The notes: generated by a model from the sequence alone, not told the origin. DNA of 64,000 bases from Owenweeksia sp965214115 (GCA_965214115.1 CBDCAU010000001.1:62001-126000), one strand, 5' to 3'. Positions 16,703 through 25,875 are shown, counted from the stretch's first letter. Numbers and translations: made by a program.

Positions 16703-19069
16703 CTAATTCGTTCCTCGGAAAATGGAAACGTGGCCAGTAAGTTCTTTTTTCTCGCCCGTCACTTGATCCGAAAGGGACACGATGTAAAAGTAGGTGCCGT
16801 CCGCCAAGTCGCTGCCTGAATTTTGATCCACGCCCGGCCATAGGAAAACGTTGGTGGCCTCGCGCGGTTTGCTGGTAGTTTCTTCGTACACCAATTTTCC
16901 CCAGCGGTTGTAAATCTGCGCCGTGGCATCGGTATAGTTCTGCGCCGTTACGGTAAATACATCGTTTATGCCGTCGCCATTGGGCGTGAAAACGTTCGGC
17001 ACTCTAACGGGTCTGGGATCTTTTATCTCCGGCTCTTCCGGCTCTATATAGGTCAGGATGATATAAATCCAGTTGGACTCGGAGATGTAGGGATTGGTCG
17101 CGTCCAAGCTGTCGGTGGCTTCCACTTTAAAGCAGTAGGTGCCGGCCGAGTCGGGCAACTCTTCATCCGAAGGAAAATCATAACCCATAGTGAAGAAATC
17201 AAACTCTGGCCCAGCGTAGTTCTGCCAGTCCATCACCGCCACGGTAGAATCGAATTTCCCCACAAAAACCTCGTAGGCCGCGCTGTCCCAGCCATCGTAG
17301 GCCGTCCAGTATAAATCATAACCGCTGCTATCGGCACGCAAAGTATCGCTTAAAAGTATTGAGGTGATGGGCCGCGTGGGCGGCTCGGCGGTAAAGTTGC
17401 GCGGGAACTGCACCCAGTACGAAAAGCGGGAAACGTCCACCACGTTGTCGCCCAAGGTGGCATCCAAGTAGGTACGCTGGTTTACATCGCTAACTTCTTT
17501 GATAAGTTCCGGTGCCTGTGGCGGCACTACGTCGAGGCGGTGACGCCACACCCACCAAGCCCCGAAATCCTGCTCGCGGAAAGTGTTGGTATCCGCGCTC
17601 CAGTCCACTTGGATGGCCGAATCACCCACCACCGTCACGTTTTCGGTATCGTATTTTAAAGTGTCGCAATCGTTTACGCGCAGGATGATGAGATAATACG
17701 GCGCCAGCTCAAAACCGCAACGGTTGGTCAGGGTGTTCCCGTCGTTGCCGCGCTTTACATACAGAAAATAATCTTGGTTTACGTCCAAGGACTTGAACAA
17801 CTCCAAGTGTACTTTGCCCGTGGTAAGGTCGGGCTTACAACTGTCGATAACGCCCGTTACTGGGCGGGCCACCGAATCCGAGGCACCAAAAATCCTGAAA
17901 TCCAAACCATTTTCGTCAATGCTGGAACATTGGATATCAATGTCAAATTCCATTGCCACCAAGTCGTCGTAGCATTGGTAATCAATTACAGGGATTTCGT
18001 AGTCGTAGGATTGAGTAGTTGTATTAAAAGTGCTATCATTACTGATACTGGGAAAGCCGTAGTTCTTAATGGTGTCCGAAGGCAGTATGCTCAAAGAAGT
18101 ACCCGCATTCGCCGAGATGTCGATTTTAGGGCCATCGGCCGCAGAAGATTTACAGGCGCCGGTAATAGGCACTTGCACATCACGGCTTACTTGGCCGATA
18201 AGCAGGTATTGTAGGGAAGTGCTATCAAAACGGTATTCCTCAATATTCACTTTGATGACACACACCTGAGGCATACTGGGTGAAAACGTAAAAGTACCAT
18301 TGGCTTCATCTACGGTAATGCCGTTTAAGGTGGCCATCGGGTCTTGGGTGGAATAGCTAAACCCATTAAAAGTGCCCCAAGGGATAAAAGCAGGAGTGGG
18401 ACAAGGGGTCCCGAAATTTGCAGTTTGTGGCTGCCCAAAAGTATAGCGCAAGCTGTCAGTCCCGTCTGGCTCTATCGCCACTTGAGACCATACGAAAGGC
18501 TTCTGACCGGGCTGCACCACGCAGAAGGCTTTGGCGGCAGGAGTCAAGAATTGTGGACTATCGTTTTCGCCAATAGTACCGCTATTGTTCAATAAGGCTT
18601 CGATATAAAAGTCTTGGCTGCTGGGGTTCATAAGGTTATTGATAGCCATGTTCCTACAGCAAAGGTCATAATTGAAAGTCCAATCAGCACATTTCCCCGG
18701 TAGGGTAACCAAACCTTTATATACCCTTTTAAAGATAATAACATATCCCGGCGCGGTAGTTTCCACACATTCATCCAAAGTAGGGATGGGAATATTTTGA
18801 GAGCTATTTACAGTTGTAGCGTTAAAAGTAACGTTACCCCCAGGGAAACAACTGGAGGTGTAGCAAATATTTGCCGACCCGGGAGGCGTAACACCAGCTT
18901 GGTCAAAAATAAGCTCCAGCGTGACGCAATATTGGAAAGGGATGCCTGTAGAATCACCAATGTAATCATAGGTAATTTGGCCACCCGCCGCGTGGGACGC
19001 TTTCAACTCCTGATTGGGCATCAAAGCAAAAACGCCGATGAACGCAAGGAGGGATAGTAACTTTTTCAT
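16703..19069 (-). CDS. Large secreted protein with gliding-motility-type T9SS C-terminal domain (paralog of 6717-9392)
   Basis: This 788-aa protein starts at ATG 19069 (MKKLLSLLAFIGVFALMPNQ), a clear signal peptide; the longer frame upstream is not needed. The mature start SHAAGGQITYDYIGD parallels THNRAGEITYTHLGG of the protein at 6717. A Cys-rich N-terminal part (several C pairs, e.g. CYTSSCFPGG, CCRNMA) is followed by Ig/FnIII-like regions. A gliding-motility-associated C-terminal domain ends it (VPNVFTPNGDGINDVF, YNRWGKLVYEE, DGTYFYIV). It is probably exported by T9SS to the surface. Specific role unknown. Confidence 0.85.
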   Translation of the reverse strand: MKKLLSLLAFIGVFALMPNQELKASHAAGGQITYDYIGDSTGIPFQYCVTLELIFDQAGVTPPGSANICYTSSCFPGGNVTFNATTVNSSQNIPIPTLDECVETTAPGYVIIFKRVYKGLVTLPGKCADWTFNYDLCCRNMAINNLMNPSSQDFYIEALLNNSGTIGENDSPQFLTPAAKAFCVVQPGQKPFVWSQVAIEPDGTDSLRYTFGQPQTANFGTPCPTPAFIPWGTFNGFSYSTQDPMATLNGITVDEANGTFTFSPSMPQVCVIKVNIEEYRFDSTSLQYLLIGQVSRDVQVPITGACKSSAADGPKIDISANAGTSLSILPSDTIKNYGFPSISNDSTFNTTTQSYDYEIPVIDYQCYDDLVAMEFDIDIQCSSIDENGLDFRIFGASDSVARPVTGVIDSCKPDLTTGKVHLELFKSLDVNQDYFLYVKRGNDGNTLTNRCGFELAPYYLIILRVNDCDTLKYDTENVTVVGDSAIQVDWSADTNTFREQDFGAWWVWRHRLDVVPPQAPELIKEVSDVNQRTYLDATLGDNVVDVSRFSYWVQFPRNFTAEPPTRPITSILLSDTLRADSSGYDLYWTAYDGWDSAAYEVFVGKFDSTVAVMDWQNYAGPEFDFFTMGYDFPSDEELPDSAGTYCFKVEATDSLDATNPYISESNWIYIILTYIEPEEPEIKDPRPVRVPNVFTPNGDGINDVFTVTAQNYTDATAQIYNRWGKLVYEETTSKPREATNVFLWPGVDQNSGSDLADGTYFYIVSLSDQVTGEKKELTGHVSIFRGTN

Positions 19070-19108
19070 AATTCTAATATTTAATGGAAAGGATTTCAAA
19101 AAGGAGGC

Positions 19109-19139
19109 TAAAAGTACTGCTTGGGGGGATGCCGCCCAA
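19109..19139 (-). promoter_or_regulatory. Candidate promoter of the secreted-protein gene ending at 16703
   Basis: On the minus strand TTG (19139-19137) is followed after 20 bases by TACTTTTA (19116-19109), one mismatch from TAnnTTTG. The spacing fits the Bacteroidota -33/-7 arrangement. It would give a leader of roughly 30-35 nt. Confidence 0.45.
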
Positions 19140-19428
19140 AAACTTTAGGCCTAACCCTCTTGGCACTTAGCCAAGGGCTTGGTTTCTCAATTTTGCGATG
19201 GCGGCGGTGAGGCCAGCCAGCGCAGTTTTGGTTGAAAAACCTCGGCAAAGGTGAAAAACGCGCACGGCGCCGCAAAACGGAAATGAGTGAAAACGGCTTC
19301 CCATCCATTTTAGGAAGGGGTTGGCGGTGGCTCAACTCCTGCCGACTGCCCTTTATCCGTAAATTCGCGCCTTTGAAAAATGCCCGTGCGCAGCCACGGC
19401 ACCCTCTTTATTTTTCCGCTTTTTTTTG
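19140..19428. other. Intergenic region before lepA, no gene
   Basis: This stretch between two divergent genes holds no credible coding sequence. A possible lepA -7 box TAAATTCG (one mismatch from TAnnTTTG) is at 19360-19367, and a pyrimidine run directly precedes the lepA ATG. Nothing else is recognised. Confidence 0.4.
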
Positions 19429-21225
19429 ATGAAAAACATCCGCAACTTCTGCATCATCGCCCACATCGACCACGGCAAGAGCACCCTGGCCGACCGCCTG
19501 CTGGACAGCACCCACACCGTGACCGCCCGCGAAAAAAAGGAGCAACTGCTGGACAATATGGAGCTGGAGCGCGAGCGCGGCATCACCATTAAAAGCCACG
19601 CCATCCAAATGGTGTATCAAAATGAAGGAACAGAATATATCTTAAACCTCATCGACACGCCGGGCCACGTGGATTTCAGCTATGAAGTGAGCCGCGCCAT
19701 TGCCGCCTGCGAGGGCGCACTTTTAGTGGTGGACGCCGCGCAAGGCATTCAGGCGCAGACCATTAGCAATTTGTATTTGGCATTGGAACACGACCTCGAA
19801 ATCATTCCTGTACTAAACAAAATTGATTTGCCGAGCGCCAATCCCGAGGAAGTGAAAGACCAGATCATCGATTTGATCGGCTGCGAGCGGGACGAGATTT
19901 TGGCCGCTTCCGCGAAAACGGGGATGGGGATCGACGATATTCTGAAAGCGGTAATCGCCAAAATCCCACCGCCCGTGGGCGACGAAAGCGCGCCGCTGCA
20001 AGCCTTGATTTTTGATTCGGTGTTCAATCCCTACCGGGGCATCGAAGCGTTTTTCAAAGTGGTGAACGGCACGATAAAGTCCGGCGAAAAGGTGAAATTT
20101 ATGGCGACGGGCCACGAATATTTCGCGGATGAAATCGGCGTCCTCAAATTAAAACAGGAGCCGCGCAAAGAAATCAAGGCCGGCAACGTGGGCTACATCA
20201 TTTCCGGTATCAAAGAATCCAAAGAAGTGAAAGTGGGCGACACCATCACTGCGATGGAACGCCGCGCCGACAAGCCCATCGAAGGTTTTGAGGTGGTAAA
20301 GCCAATGGTGTTCGCGGGCATCTATCCCGTGGATACCGAGGATTTTGAGGAGCTGCGCGCCTCCTTGGAAAAACTGCACCTGAACGATGCCTCGCTGGTT
20401 TTTGAAGCCGAGTCTTCGGCTGCGCTCGGCTTCGGTTTCCGCTGTGGCTTTTTGGGGATGTTGCATTTGGAAATCATCCAAGAGCGGCTGGAGCGCGAGT
20501 TTGATATGACGGTCATCACCACGGTACCCAACGTGTCTTATTATGCCTATATGAAAAAGACGCCCGACCAGCGCGTCATCGTGAACAACCCCACCGAATT
20601 TCCCGACCCCACCTTGCTGGACCGGATGGAGGAGCCGTATATAAAAGCGCAAATCATCACCAAATCTGATTATGTAGGCTCGGTGATGAACCTCTGCATC
20701 GAAAAACGGGGGACTTTGAAAAACCAAGTCTATCTGACTTCCGAGCGGGTGGAACTTTCGTTTGATATGCCCTTGGCGGAAATCGTGTTCGATTTTTACG
20801 ACCGCCTGAAAAGCATTTCGCGCGGCTACGCTTCCTTCGATTACCACCCCATCGGCTACCGCGAATCGGAAATGGCGAAAGTGGACATTATGCTGAACGG
20901 CGACCCCGTGGACGCGCTTTCCGCTTTGATCCACCGCAGCAACGCTTACGACATCGGCAAAAAAATTTGCGAAAAGTTAAAGGAACTTATTCCGCGCCAA
21001 CAGTTTATGATTGCCATCCAAGCGGCCATCGGTGCCAAAATCATCGCACGGGAAACTTTGAGCGCGCTGCGCAAAGACGTGACCGCAAAATGCTACGGCG
21101 GCGATATTTCGCGCAAGCGAAAACTGCTGGAAAAACAGAAAAAAGGCAAAAAACGGATGCGGCAAGTGGGGAACGTGGAAATCCCGCAGCAGGCGTTTTT
21201 GGCGGTGTTGAAACTCAACGAGTAA
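19429..21225 (+). CDS. lepA: Elongation factor 4 (LepA)
   Basis: This ribosome-associated GTPase back-translocates or remodels stalled ribosomes. The 599-codon frame includes a TTG at 19426; ATG 19429 is taken, giving 598 aa (MKNIRNFCIIAHIDHGKST). G motifs are AHIDHGKST (P-loop), DTPGHVDF and NKIDLPSA. The LepA-specific C-terminal domain is evident from RYASFDYHPIGY-like residues (GYASFDYHPIGYRES) and the basic tail RKRKLLEKQKKGKKRMR. It has the family length. Confidence 0.97.
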   Translation: MKNIRNFCIIAHIDHGKSTLADRLLDSTHTVTAREKKEQLLDNMELERERGITIKSHAIQMVYQNEGTEYILNLIDTPGHVDFSYEVSRAIAACEGALLVVDAAQGIQAQTISNLYLALEHDLEIIPVLNKIDLPSANPEEVKDQIIDLIGCERDEILAASAKTGMGIDDILKAVIAKIPPPVGDESAPLQALIFDSVFNPYRGIEAFFKVVNGTIKSGEKVKFMATGHEYFADEIGVLKLKQEPRKEIKAGNVGYIISGIKESKEVKVGDTITAMERRADKPIEGFEVVKPMVFAGIYPVDTEDFEELRASLEKLHLNDASLVFEAESSAALGFGFRCGFLGMLHLEIIQERLEREFDMTVITTVPNVSYYAYMKKTPDQRVIVNNPTEFPDPTLLDRMEEPYIKAQIITKSDYVGSVMNLCIEKRGTLKNQVYLTSERVELSFDMPLAEIVFDFYDRLKSISRGYASFDYHPIGYRESEMAKVDIMLNGDPVDALSALIHRSNAYDIGKKICEKLKELIPRQQFMIAIQAAIGAKIIARETLSALRKDVTAKCYGGDISRKRKLLEKQKKGKKRMRQVGNVEIPQQAFLAVLKLNE

Positions 21226-21284
21226 TTTGTAATTGAGTAATTCGGTTGTAATTCAGTAGTAATTCAATGGTAATCCGATAGGAA

Positions 21285-21728
21285 ATGCTCGATCCTTTCA
21301 CTGAGGAATATTTTATGCGGCAGGCCTTCATCGAGGCGCAGAAAGCCTATGAGGCCGACGAAGTGCCGGTGGGTGCGGTGATCACCGTCAACAAAAAAAT
21401 CATCGGGCGGGGACATAATTTGACGGAACGACTAATTGACGTGACGGCCCACGCAGAAATGCAAGCGATTACCGCCGCGAGTTCTTATTTGGGGGCCAAG
21501 TATTTGAAAGACTGCACGTTGTTTGTCACTTTGGAACCCTGCACGATGTGCGCGGGCGCGTTGTTTTGGGCGCAGATCGGCAGGGTGATTTTTGCCGCCA
21601 AGGACGAAAGACGCGGCTTTATTTTGAACGGCGGACACTTGCATCCCACCACGGTTTTGGAAGGCGGGCTGATGGCGGCAGAATGTTCGGAATTGCTGAA
21701 ATCTTATTTCAGGGGCAAGCGGCTGTAA
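21285..21728 (+). CDS. tadA: tRNA adenosine(34) deaminase / nucleoside deaminase
   Basis: A zinc-dependent deaminase that most likely makes inosine at the wobble position of tRNA-Arg(ACG). The 147-aa protein has the catalytic HAE motif (TAHAEMQAI) and the PCxxC zinc site (EPCTMCAGAL) in the order and spacing of the cytidine-deaminase fold, plus VPVGAVI. A start at ATG 21285 or at the internal ATG 21315 (MRQAFIEAQ) is possible. Assignment to TadA rather than to a guanine/cytosine deaminase rests on similarity of the whole motif set and is less certain than the fold. Confidence 0.88.
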   Translation: MLDPFTEEYFMRQAFIEAQKAYEADEVPVGAVITVNKKIIGRGHNLTERLIDVTAHAEMQAITAASSYLGAKYLKDCTLFVTLEPCTMCAGALFWAQIGRVIFAAKDERRGFILNGGHLHPTTVLEGGLMAAECSELLKSYFRGKRL

Positions 21729-21772
21729 GGTTTTTGTTTGTAGGAGCTTAGGCTCATCGCTTTTATTTTAAG

Positions 21773-21780
21773 TAGCTTTG
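21773..21780 (+). promoter_or_regulatory. -7 box for the 48-aa small gene
   Basis: TAGCTTTG, a perfect TAnnTTTG match, ends 17 bases before the ATG of the small gene at 21798. A -33 TTG at ideal spacing is not apparent. It would give a leader of only about 10 nt. Confidence 0.45.
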
Positions 21781-21797
21781 GTGGACAATTCAAAACA

Positions 21798-21944
21798 ATG
21801 AAAACACCTACTACTGCTTCTAAAAATTCGCCCTCCTCTTTTTATCAATTTGATGGCTGGGAGTATGGCATCGAAAAACCGGAACCCAAACCGGACAATT
21901 CCATCACCACTTCCCCCGACGAGGATTTGCAGCTTTTTATTTGA
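21798..21944 (+). CDS. Small acidic protein, 48 aa, unknown
   Basis: A short frame of 48 codons plus TGA begins MKTPTTASKNSPSSFYQFDG and ends DEDLQLFI. It is supported by a perfect -7 box just upstream and by a compositional pattern (polar N-terminus, FYQFDGWEYGIE core, acidic tail) unlike random translation. It sits between tadA and a convergent kinase gene whose stop lies four bases from its own. No family is recognised. Homologs in related genomes would decide whether it is real. Confidence 0.5.
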   Translation: MKTPTTASKNSPSSFYQFDGWEYGIEKPEPKPDNSITTSPDEDLQLFI

Positions 21945-21948
21945 TTTT

Positions 21949-22800
21949 TTACAGGATATATTTCCGGTGGTAATCCACCAAACCGTCCAAAGGTTTTTGC
22001 ACGATTTTTCCCATTTTTAGATGCAAGTTTTGCAATGATTCTTTTAAACTTTCTTTAAAATAAAACGCCACCGAACCCACAAAATGAATCGGTAATTTTT
22101 CGGCATTTTCAAAAGGCAAAACGTGGATTTTTAGAAATTCCTCAAAGCTCGTTTTAACCAAATTTTCTATAAAAAATTTTGCGATGTTCTCGCTCGCAAA
22201 AGGCGCCAAGCTGGCCAAAAAAACGTTGGCGTGCGGTTCGCTATTTACGCGGCGCAAAATCTCCTCTTTTTCCAAAGCATATTTTTCTATAAATTTTTGA
22301 GACAATCCTTTCGGCATTTGTTGATATAAAAATGCTCGCACTAATTTTTTGCCAATGTGGCTGGCCGAGCCCTCATCGCCGAGGATGAAACCCAGTGCCG
22401 GGCGCTCTTCCCGTAAATCTTTCCCATCAAAAAAAACACTGTTGCTGCCCGTGCCGAGGATGCAAGTGATGGCGGGATTCCCATCAAAAGTGGCCAGTGC
22501 GGCACTTTTCAAATCGTGGTCTATGGAAATTTGGGCGGTGGGAAAAAGAGGGCGAAAACCGTTTTCCACGATAGCGTTCAATTCTGAAGATGAACAGGCC
22601 GCGCCGTAATAGAATATCCGTTTGACGTCACTTTTATACAACTGGATTTCTTGGCTTTTGGCGAGGGTTTCCGCAATTTTTTTTTCAGTATAAAAACGAG
22701 GGTTAAAACCTTGCAACGAAAAGCGCACTTTTTCTTTTAGGTTTTCATCCAAAAGAATAGCATCGCATTTTGTGGAGCCACCGTCGGCGATTAGAGTCAT
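21949..22800 (-). CDS. BadF/BadG/BcrA/BcrD-type ATPase, probable N-acetylglucosamine kinase
   Basis: This 283-aa ASKHA-fold kinase has phosphate-1 motif DGGSTKCDAILLD at the N-terminus, phosphate-2-like GTGSNSVFFDG and adenosine-region GDEGSASHIGKK. The family includes eukaryote-type GlcNAc kinases and bacterial glucosamine kinases; Bacteroidota members of this size usually act on amino-sugars from cell-wall turnover, but the substrate here is inferred. It converges with the 48-aa gene. A long inverted repeat lies upstream (22841-23029). Confidence 0.8.
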   Translation of the reverse strand: MTLIADGGSTKCDAILLDENLKEKVRFSLQGFNPRFYTEKKIAETLAKSQEIQLYKSDVKRIFYYGAACSSSELNAIVENGFRPLFPTAQISIDHDLKSAALATFDGNPAITCILGTGSNSVFFDGKDLREERPALGFILGDEGSASHIGKKLVRAFLYQQMPKGLSQKFIEKYALEKEEILRRVNSEPHANVFLASLAPFASENIAKFFIENLVKTSFEEFLKIHVLPFENAEKLPIHFVGSVAFYFKESLKESLQNLHLKMGKIVQKPLDGLVDYHRKYIL

Positions 22801-22840
22801 TTTTTATTTACGATTTTTTTTATTTTCGATTTACGATTGA

Positions 22841-23029
22841 ACCTCCCCCGCCTCCTTCGTCGGCACCCCCTCCAAAGGGGGATAGGGGCCATCACTTCAA
22901 GCGGAGTTTCTGGGAAGCCTGCAAATTAAAACCTTGATTAAAAATACAGCCTTCCCAATCTTACGGACAGTCCGCTCGGAGCGTTGTCCCCCTCTTGAGG
23001 GGGTGGCGAGGCACGAGCCGGGGGAGGAC
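22841..23029. repeat. MITE-like element with 43-bp imperfect terminal inverted repeats
   Basis: The left arm (22841-22884, CCTCCCCCGCCTCCTTCG...) and right arm (22985-23029) are reverse complements over about 43 bases with few mismatches. Each arm has its own internal palindrome (CCCCCTCCAAAGGGGG and CCCCCTCTTGAGGGGG). About 100 bases of non-coding DNA lie between. A related pair occurs at 63540-63687. No encoded transposase was found. Confidence 0.7.
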
Positions 23030-23081
23030 ATTTAGACAAAGTCTCCGCCCGTAGATGAATTACAATTGAATTACCCTCCTT

Positions 23082-24068
23082 TCACGTCGCCAATATTTTG
23101 CTGATTCGCAACAGGTTTTCGTCCAAATCCGCGCGCTTTTCAATCGCTTCTTTAAAGGGCGAGAAAATGATTTGGTTCTTTACCACGCCCACCATTCCGT
23201 CGGTTTTTCCGGCCAGCAGTTTTTCCACCGCCGCCACGCCCAGTTGCGAGGCCAACACGCGGTCGCCGATGGTGGGCGAGCCGCCGCGCTGCAAATGCCC
23301 GAGGATGATGACTTTCGATTCCAAGTGGGGAAATTTCTCCTTTACCTTTTTGGCGATTTCCGCCGTTTCGCCCAGCGCGTTGCCTTCCGAAACGAGGACC
23401 AGTTTGTTGGTTTTTTGGTTGGATTGGCTTTTTTCCAGTTCCGAAATTAAATCTTCCAGGGGGGCGGTTTCTTCGGGCAGCACCACGTCCAGCGCGCCGC
23501 TGGCCAAGCCCGCCCGCAGTGCGATAAAACCGGAATCGCGCCCCATCACTTCCACGAAAAAAAGCCGGTTGTGGCTTTCCGCCGTGTCGCGGATTTTATC
23601 CACGCAGTCCACCACCGTTTGCGTGGCGGTATCGTAGCCGAGGGTAAAATCGGTGCCGTACAAATCATTGTCGATGGTGCCGGGGATGCCGATGACGGGC
23701 AGGCCAAATTCTTCATAAAAAAGATGCGCGCCCGCGAAAGTGCCGTTGCCGCCAATCAGCACCAGCGCGTCGATGCCGTGATTTTGCAGGTTTTCAAAAG
23801 CGCGCTTTCGGCCGTCTTTCGTTCTGAATTCTTCGCTGCGGGAAGATTTCAGAATCGTGCCGCCGCGCTGCAAAATATTCTTTACGGAACGCGCGGTCAG
23901 CTCCTCAATTCGATTGTCGATCAAACCCTGCAAGCCCTCATAAATCCCGAAGATTTTTTTATCATAAAAAGCGGCGCCGCGGACCACAGCGCGGATGGCG
24001 GCGTTCATCCCTGGCGCGTCGCCGCCCGAGGTGAGGACGGCGAGGGTGTTAATTTTTTTCGAAATCAT
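23082..24068 (-). CDS. pfkA: 6-phosphofructokinase (ATP type)
   Basis: PFK phosphorylates fructose-6-phosphate in glycolysis. The 328-aa protein shows TSGGDAPGMNAAIRA, the catalytic loop PGTIDNDLYGTDFTLG, MGRDSGF and GHLQRGGSP. After the GG of the nucleotide loop it reads GGNGTF. The Gly following the Asn indicates ATP rather than pyrophosphate as donor, but the Mg-contacting Asp of the usual GGDGS (Asp103 in E. coli) is an Asn here. Such GGNG forms exist among PFK paralogs; activity may be altered. It is divergent from the SulP gene. Confidence 0.92.
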   Translation of the reverse strand: MISKKINTLAVLTSGGDAPGMNAAIRAVVRGAAFYDKKIFGIYEGLQGLIDNRIEELTARSVKNILQRGGTILKSSRSEEFRTKDGRKRAFENLQNHGIDALVLIGGNGTFAGAHLFYEEFGLPVIGIPGTIDNDLYGTDFTLGYDTATQTVVDCVDKIRDTAESHNRLFFVEVMGRDSGFIALRAGLASGALDVVLPEETAPLEDLISELEKSQSNQKTNKLVLVSEGNALGETAEIAKKVKEKFPHLESKVIILGHLQRGGSPTIGDRVLASQLGVAAVEKLLAGKTDGMVGVVKNQIIFSPFKEAIEKRADLDENLLRISKILAT

Positions 24069-24202
24069 TTTTGGTCATATCAATCCGATGAAAAAGAAGC
24101 CGTGAAAGTGAAGATTACCACGCTTTCCAAAAAGCCAAAACCGCTTAGCCAACCCTTATCCAGCCATTGGAAATGCAAAGACAAGATTGCCCGTACAAGT
24201 TC

Positions 24203-24210
24203 TATTTTTG
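24203..24210 (+). promoter_or_regulatory. Candidate -7 box for the SulP transporter gene
   Basis: TATTTTTG is a perfect TAnnTTTG match 39 bases before the ATG at 24250. A TTG lies only 13 bases upstream, shorter than the usual spacing, so only the -7 element is supported. Confidence 0.35.
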
Positions 24211-24249
24211 CCAAAATTGCCGCAGGGCAGGAAAACCCTCTATTTTGCT

Positions 24250-25875
24250 ATGAAAAACTACTCCAATCCCCTCAAGAATTTTGGCAAGGATATCCCCGCC
24301 TCCATCGTGGTATTTTTGGTGGCGATGCCATTGTGTCTCGGCATCGCGCTAGCGTCGGGCGCGCCGCTTTTTTCCGGTTTGATTGCCGGCATCGTGGGCG
24401 GTATCGTGGTGGGCAGCATCAGCGGCAGCAACTTGGGCGTGAGCGGGCCGGCCGCCGGGTTGGCCGTCATCGTGCTGGGCGCCATCCAAGATTTGGGCTT
24501 CGAGGCGTTTCTGCTGGCCGTGGTCTTGGCGGGCATCATCCAGATCGTGATGGGATTTTTGAAAGGCGGCATCATCGCCTATTATTTCCCCTCGTCGGTG
24601 ATAATGGGAATGCTGGCGGGCATCGGCATCATCATTTTTATGAAGCAAATCCCCCACGCTTTCGGCTACGACGGCGACCCGCTGGGCGACCTCTTTTTCC
24701 AGCAGCGCGACGGCGAAAACACCTTTTCCGAACTGGCCAACATCCCCGATTACGTGGGCTGGGGCGCGGCCATCGTGTGGGCGGTTTCGTTGCTCATTTT
24801 ATTGATTTGGGAAACCAAATTTTTCAAGAGCAAGCGCATTTTTCAAATCATACCTGGCCCGCTGGTGGCGGTGATTGCGGGCGTGCTGCTCAACCAGTTG
24901 TTCAATTCTTATCAGAGCATCATCATCAGTTCGGAGCATATGGTGAACGTGCCGCTGGCCGGCAGTTTCGACCAGTTCATCGGCAATTTCACGCTACCGG
25001 ATTTCACGGCCTTCGGCAACCCGCAGATTTACGTCACGGCGCTGGTCATCGCCGTGGTGGCCAGCTTGGAAACCCTACTGTGCGTAGAGGCCACCGACAA
25101 GATGGACCCGCACAAGCGCATCACGCCCACCAACCGCGAGCTGATAGCGCAGGGCGTGGGCAACTCGGTTTCCGGTCTGATTGGCGGCATCCCCATCACG
25201 CAGGTGATCGTGCGCAGCTCGGCCAACATCCAGAGCGGCGGCAAAACCAAAGCGAGCGCCATCATCCACGGCTTTTTGCTCTTGACCAGTATCATTTTGA
25301 TTCCCAATATTTTGAATATGATTCCGCTGGCCACCTTGGCGGCGATTCTGATGGTGGTGGGCTACAAACTGGCCAAGCCTTCGCAGTTCAAAAAAATGTA
25401 CGCCCAAGGGAAGGCGCAATTCGTGCCGTTTTTGGTGACGATTATCGGCGTGGTGTTCACGGATTTGCTGGTGGGATTGGGCATCGGGCTGCTGTTTTCC
25501 ATCCTGTTTCTTTTGTATAACAATTTTAGAATTCCCTTTAAGATTGGCGAAAACGACGACCAAGAACGCAAGAAAATGCGCATCGAACTGGCGGAGGAAG
25601 TTTCTTTCCTGAACAAGGCCAAACTGATGGACACGCTGCGCCGCATTCCCAATAAAACGGATTTGGTGATCGACGCCACCCGAAGCCAATTTATCCATTA
25701 CGACATCTTAGAAATCATCGAGGATTTCAAAATCAACGCCCCGCAGCGCGACATTGAACTGACGCTGCTGGACATCAACAAACTGAAAAACCCCGAGCGC
25801 AGCCCGCAGATGAAGGTTGAATACGGCGACTACGATTCGAAGAACGTGGAGAAGGAGGTGATTTCGGCGGAGTGA
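24250..25875 (+). CDS. SulP (SLC26) family anion transporter with C-terminal STAS domain
   Basis: This 541-aa inner-membrane protein starts at ATG 24250 (MKNYSNPLKNFGKDIPASIVVF), which removes an unconvincing 21-residue extension. About 10-12 hydrophobic segments fill residues 15-430, with the SulP motif region SGLIAGIVGGIVVG and GVSGPAAGLAVI near the start. Residues about 435-540 form a STAS-like domain. Substrates in the family are sulfate, bicarbonate, chloride or other anions; in marine and sludge Bacteroidota bicarbonate or sulfate is commonly proposed. The substrate cannot be decided here, and no carbonic anhydrase gene is adjacent. Confidence 0.9.
   Translation: MKNYSNPLKNFGKDIPASIVVFLVAMPLCLGIALASGAPLFSGLIAGIVGGIVVGSISGSNLGVSGPAAGLAVIVLGAIQDLGFEAFLLAVVLAGIIQIVMGFLKGGIIAYYFPSSVIMGMLAGIGIIIFMKQIPHAFGYDGDPLGDLFFQQRDGENTFSELANIPDYVGWGAAIVWAVSLLILLIWETKFFKSKRIFQIIPGPLVAVIAGVLLNQLFNSYQSIIISSEHMVNVPLAGSFDQFIGNFTLPDFTAFGNPQIYVTALVIAVVASLETLLCVEATDKMDPHKRITPTNRELIAQGVGNSVSGLIGGIPITQVIVRSSANIQSGGKTKASAIIHGFLLLTSIILIPNILNMIPLATLAAILMVVGYKLAKPSQFKKMYAQGKAQFVPFLVTIIGVVFTDLLVGLGIGLLFSILFLLYNNFRIPFKIGENDDQERKKMRIELAEEVSFLNKAKLMDTLRRIPNKTDLVIDATRSQFIHYDILEIIEDFKINAPQRDIELTLLDINKLKNPERSPQMKVEYGDYDSKNVEKEVISAE

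Noticed and set aside
23571..25520. A 649-codon plus-strand open frame spanning the pfkA and SulP region
   Set aside because: It overlaps two clearly real genes (one antisense, one in another frame), is rich in Arg/Gly/His as shadow frames of GC-rich genes are, and has no recognisable motif.
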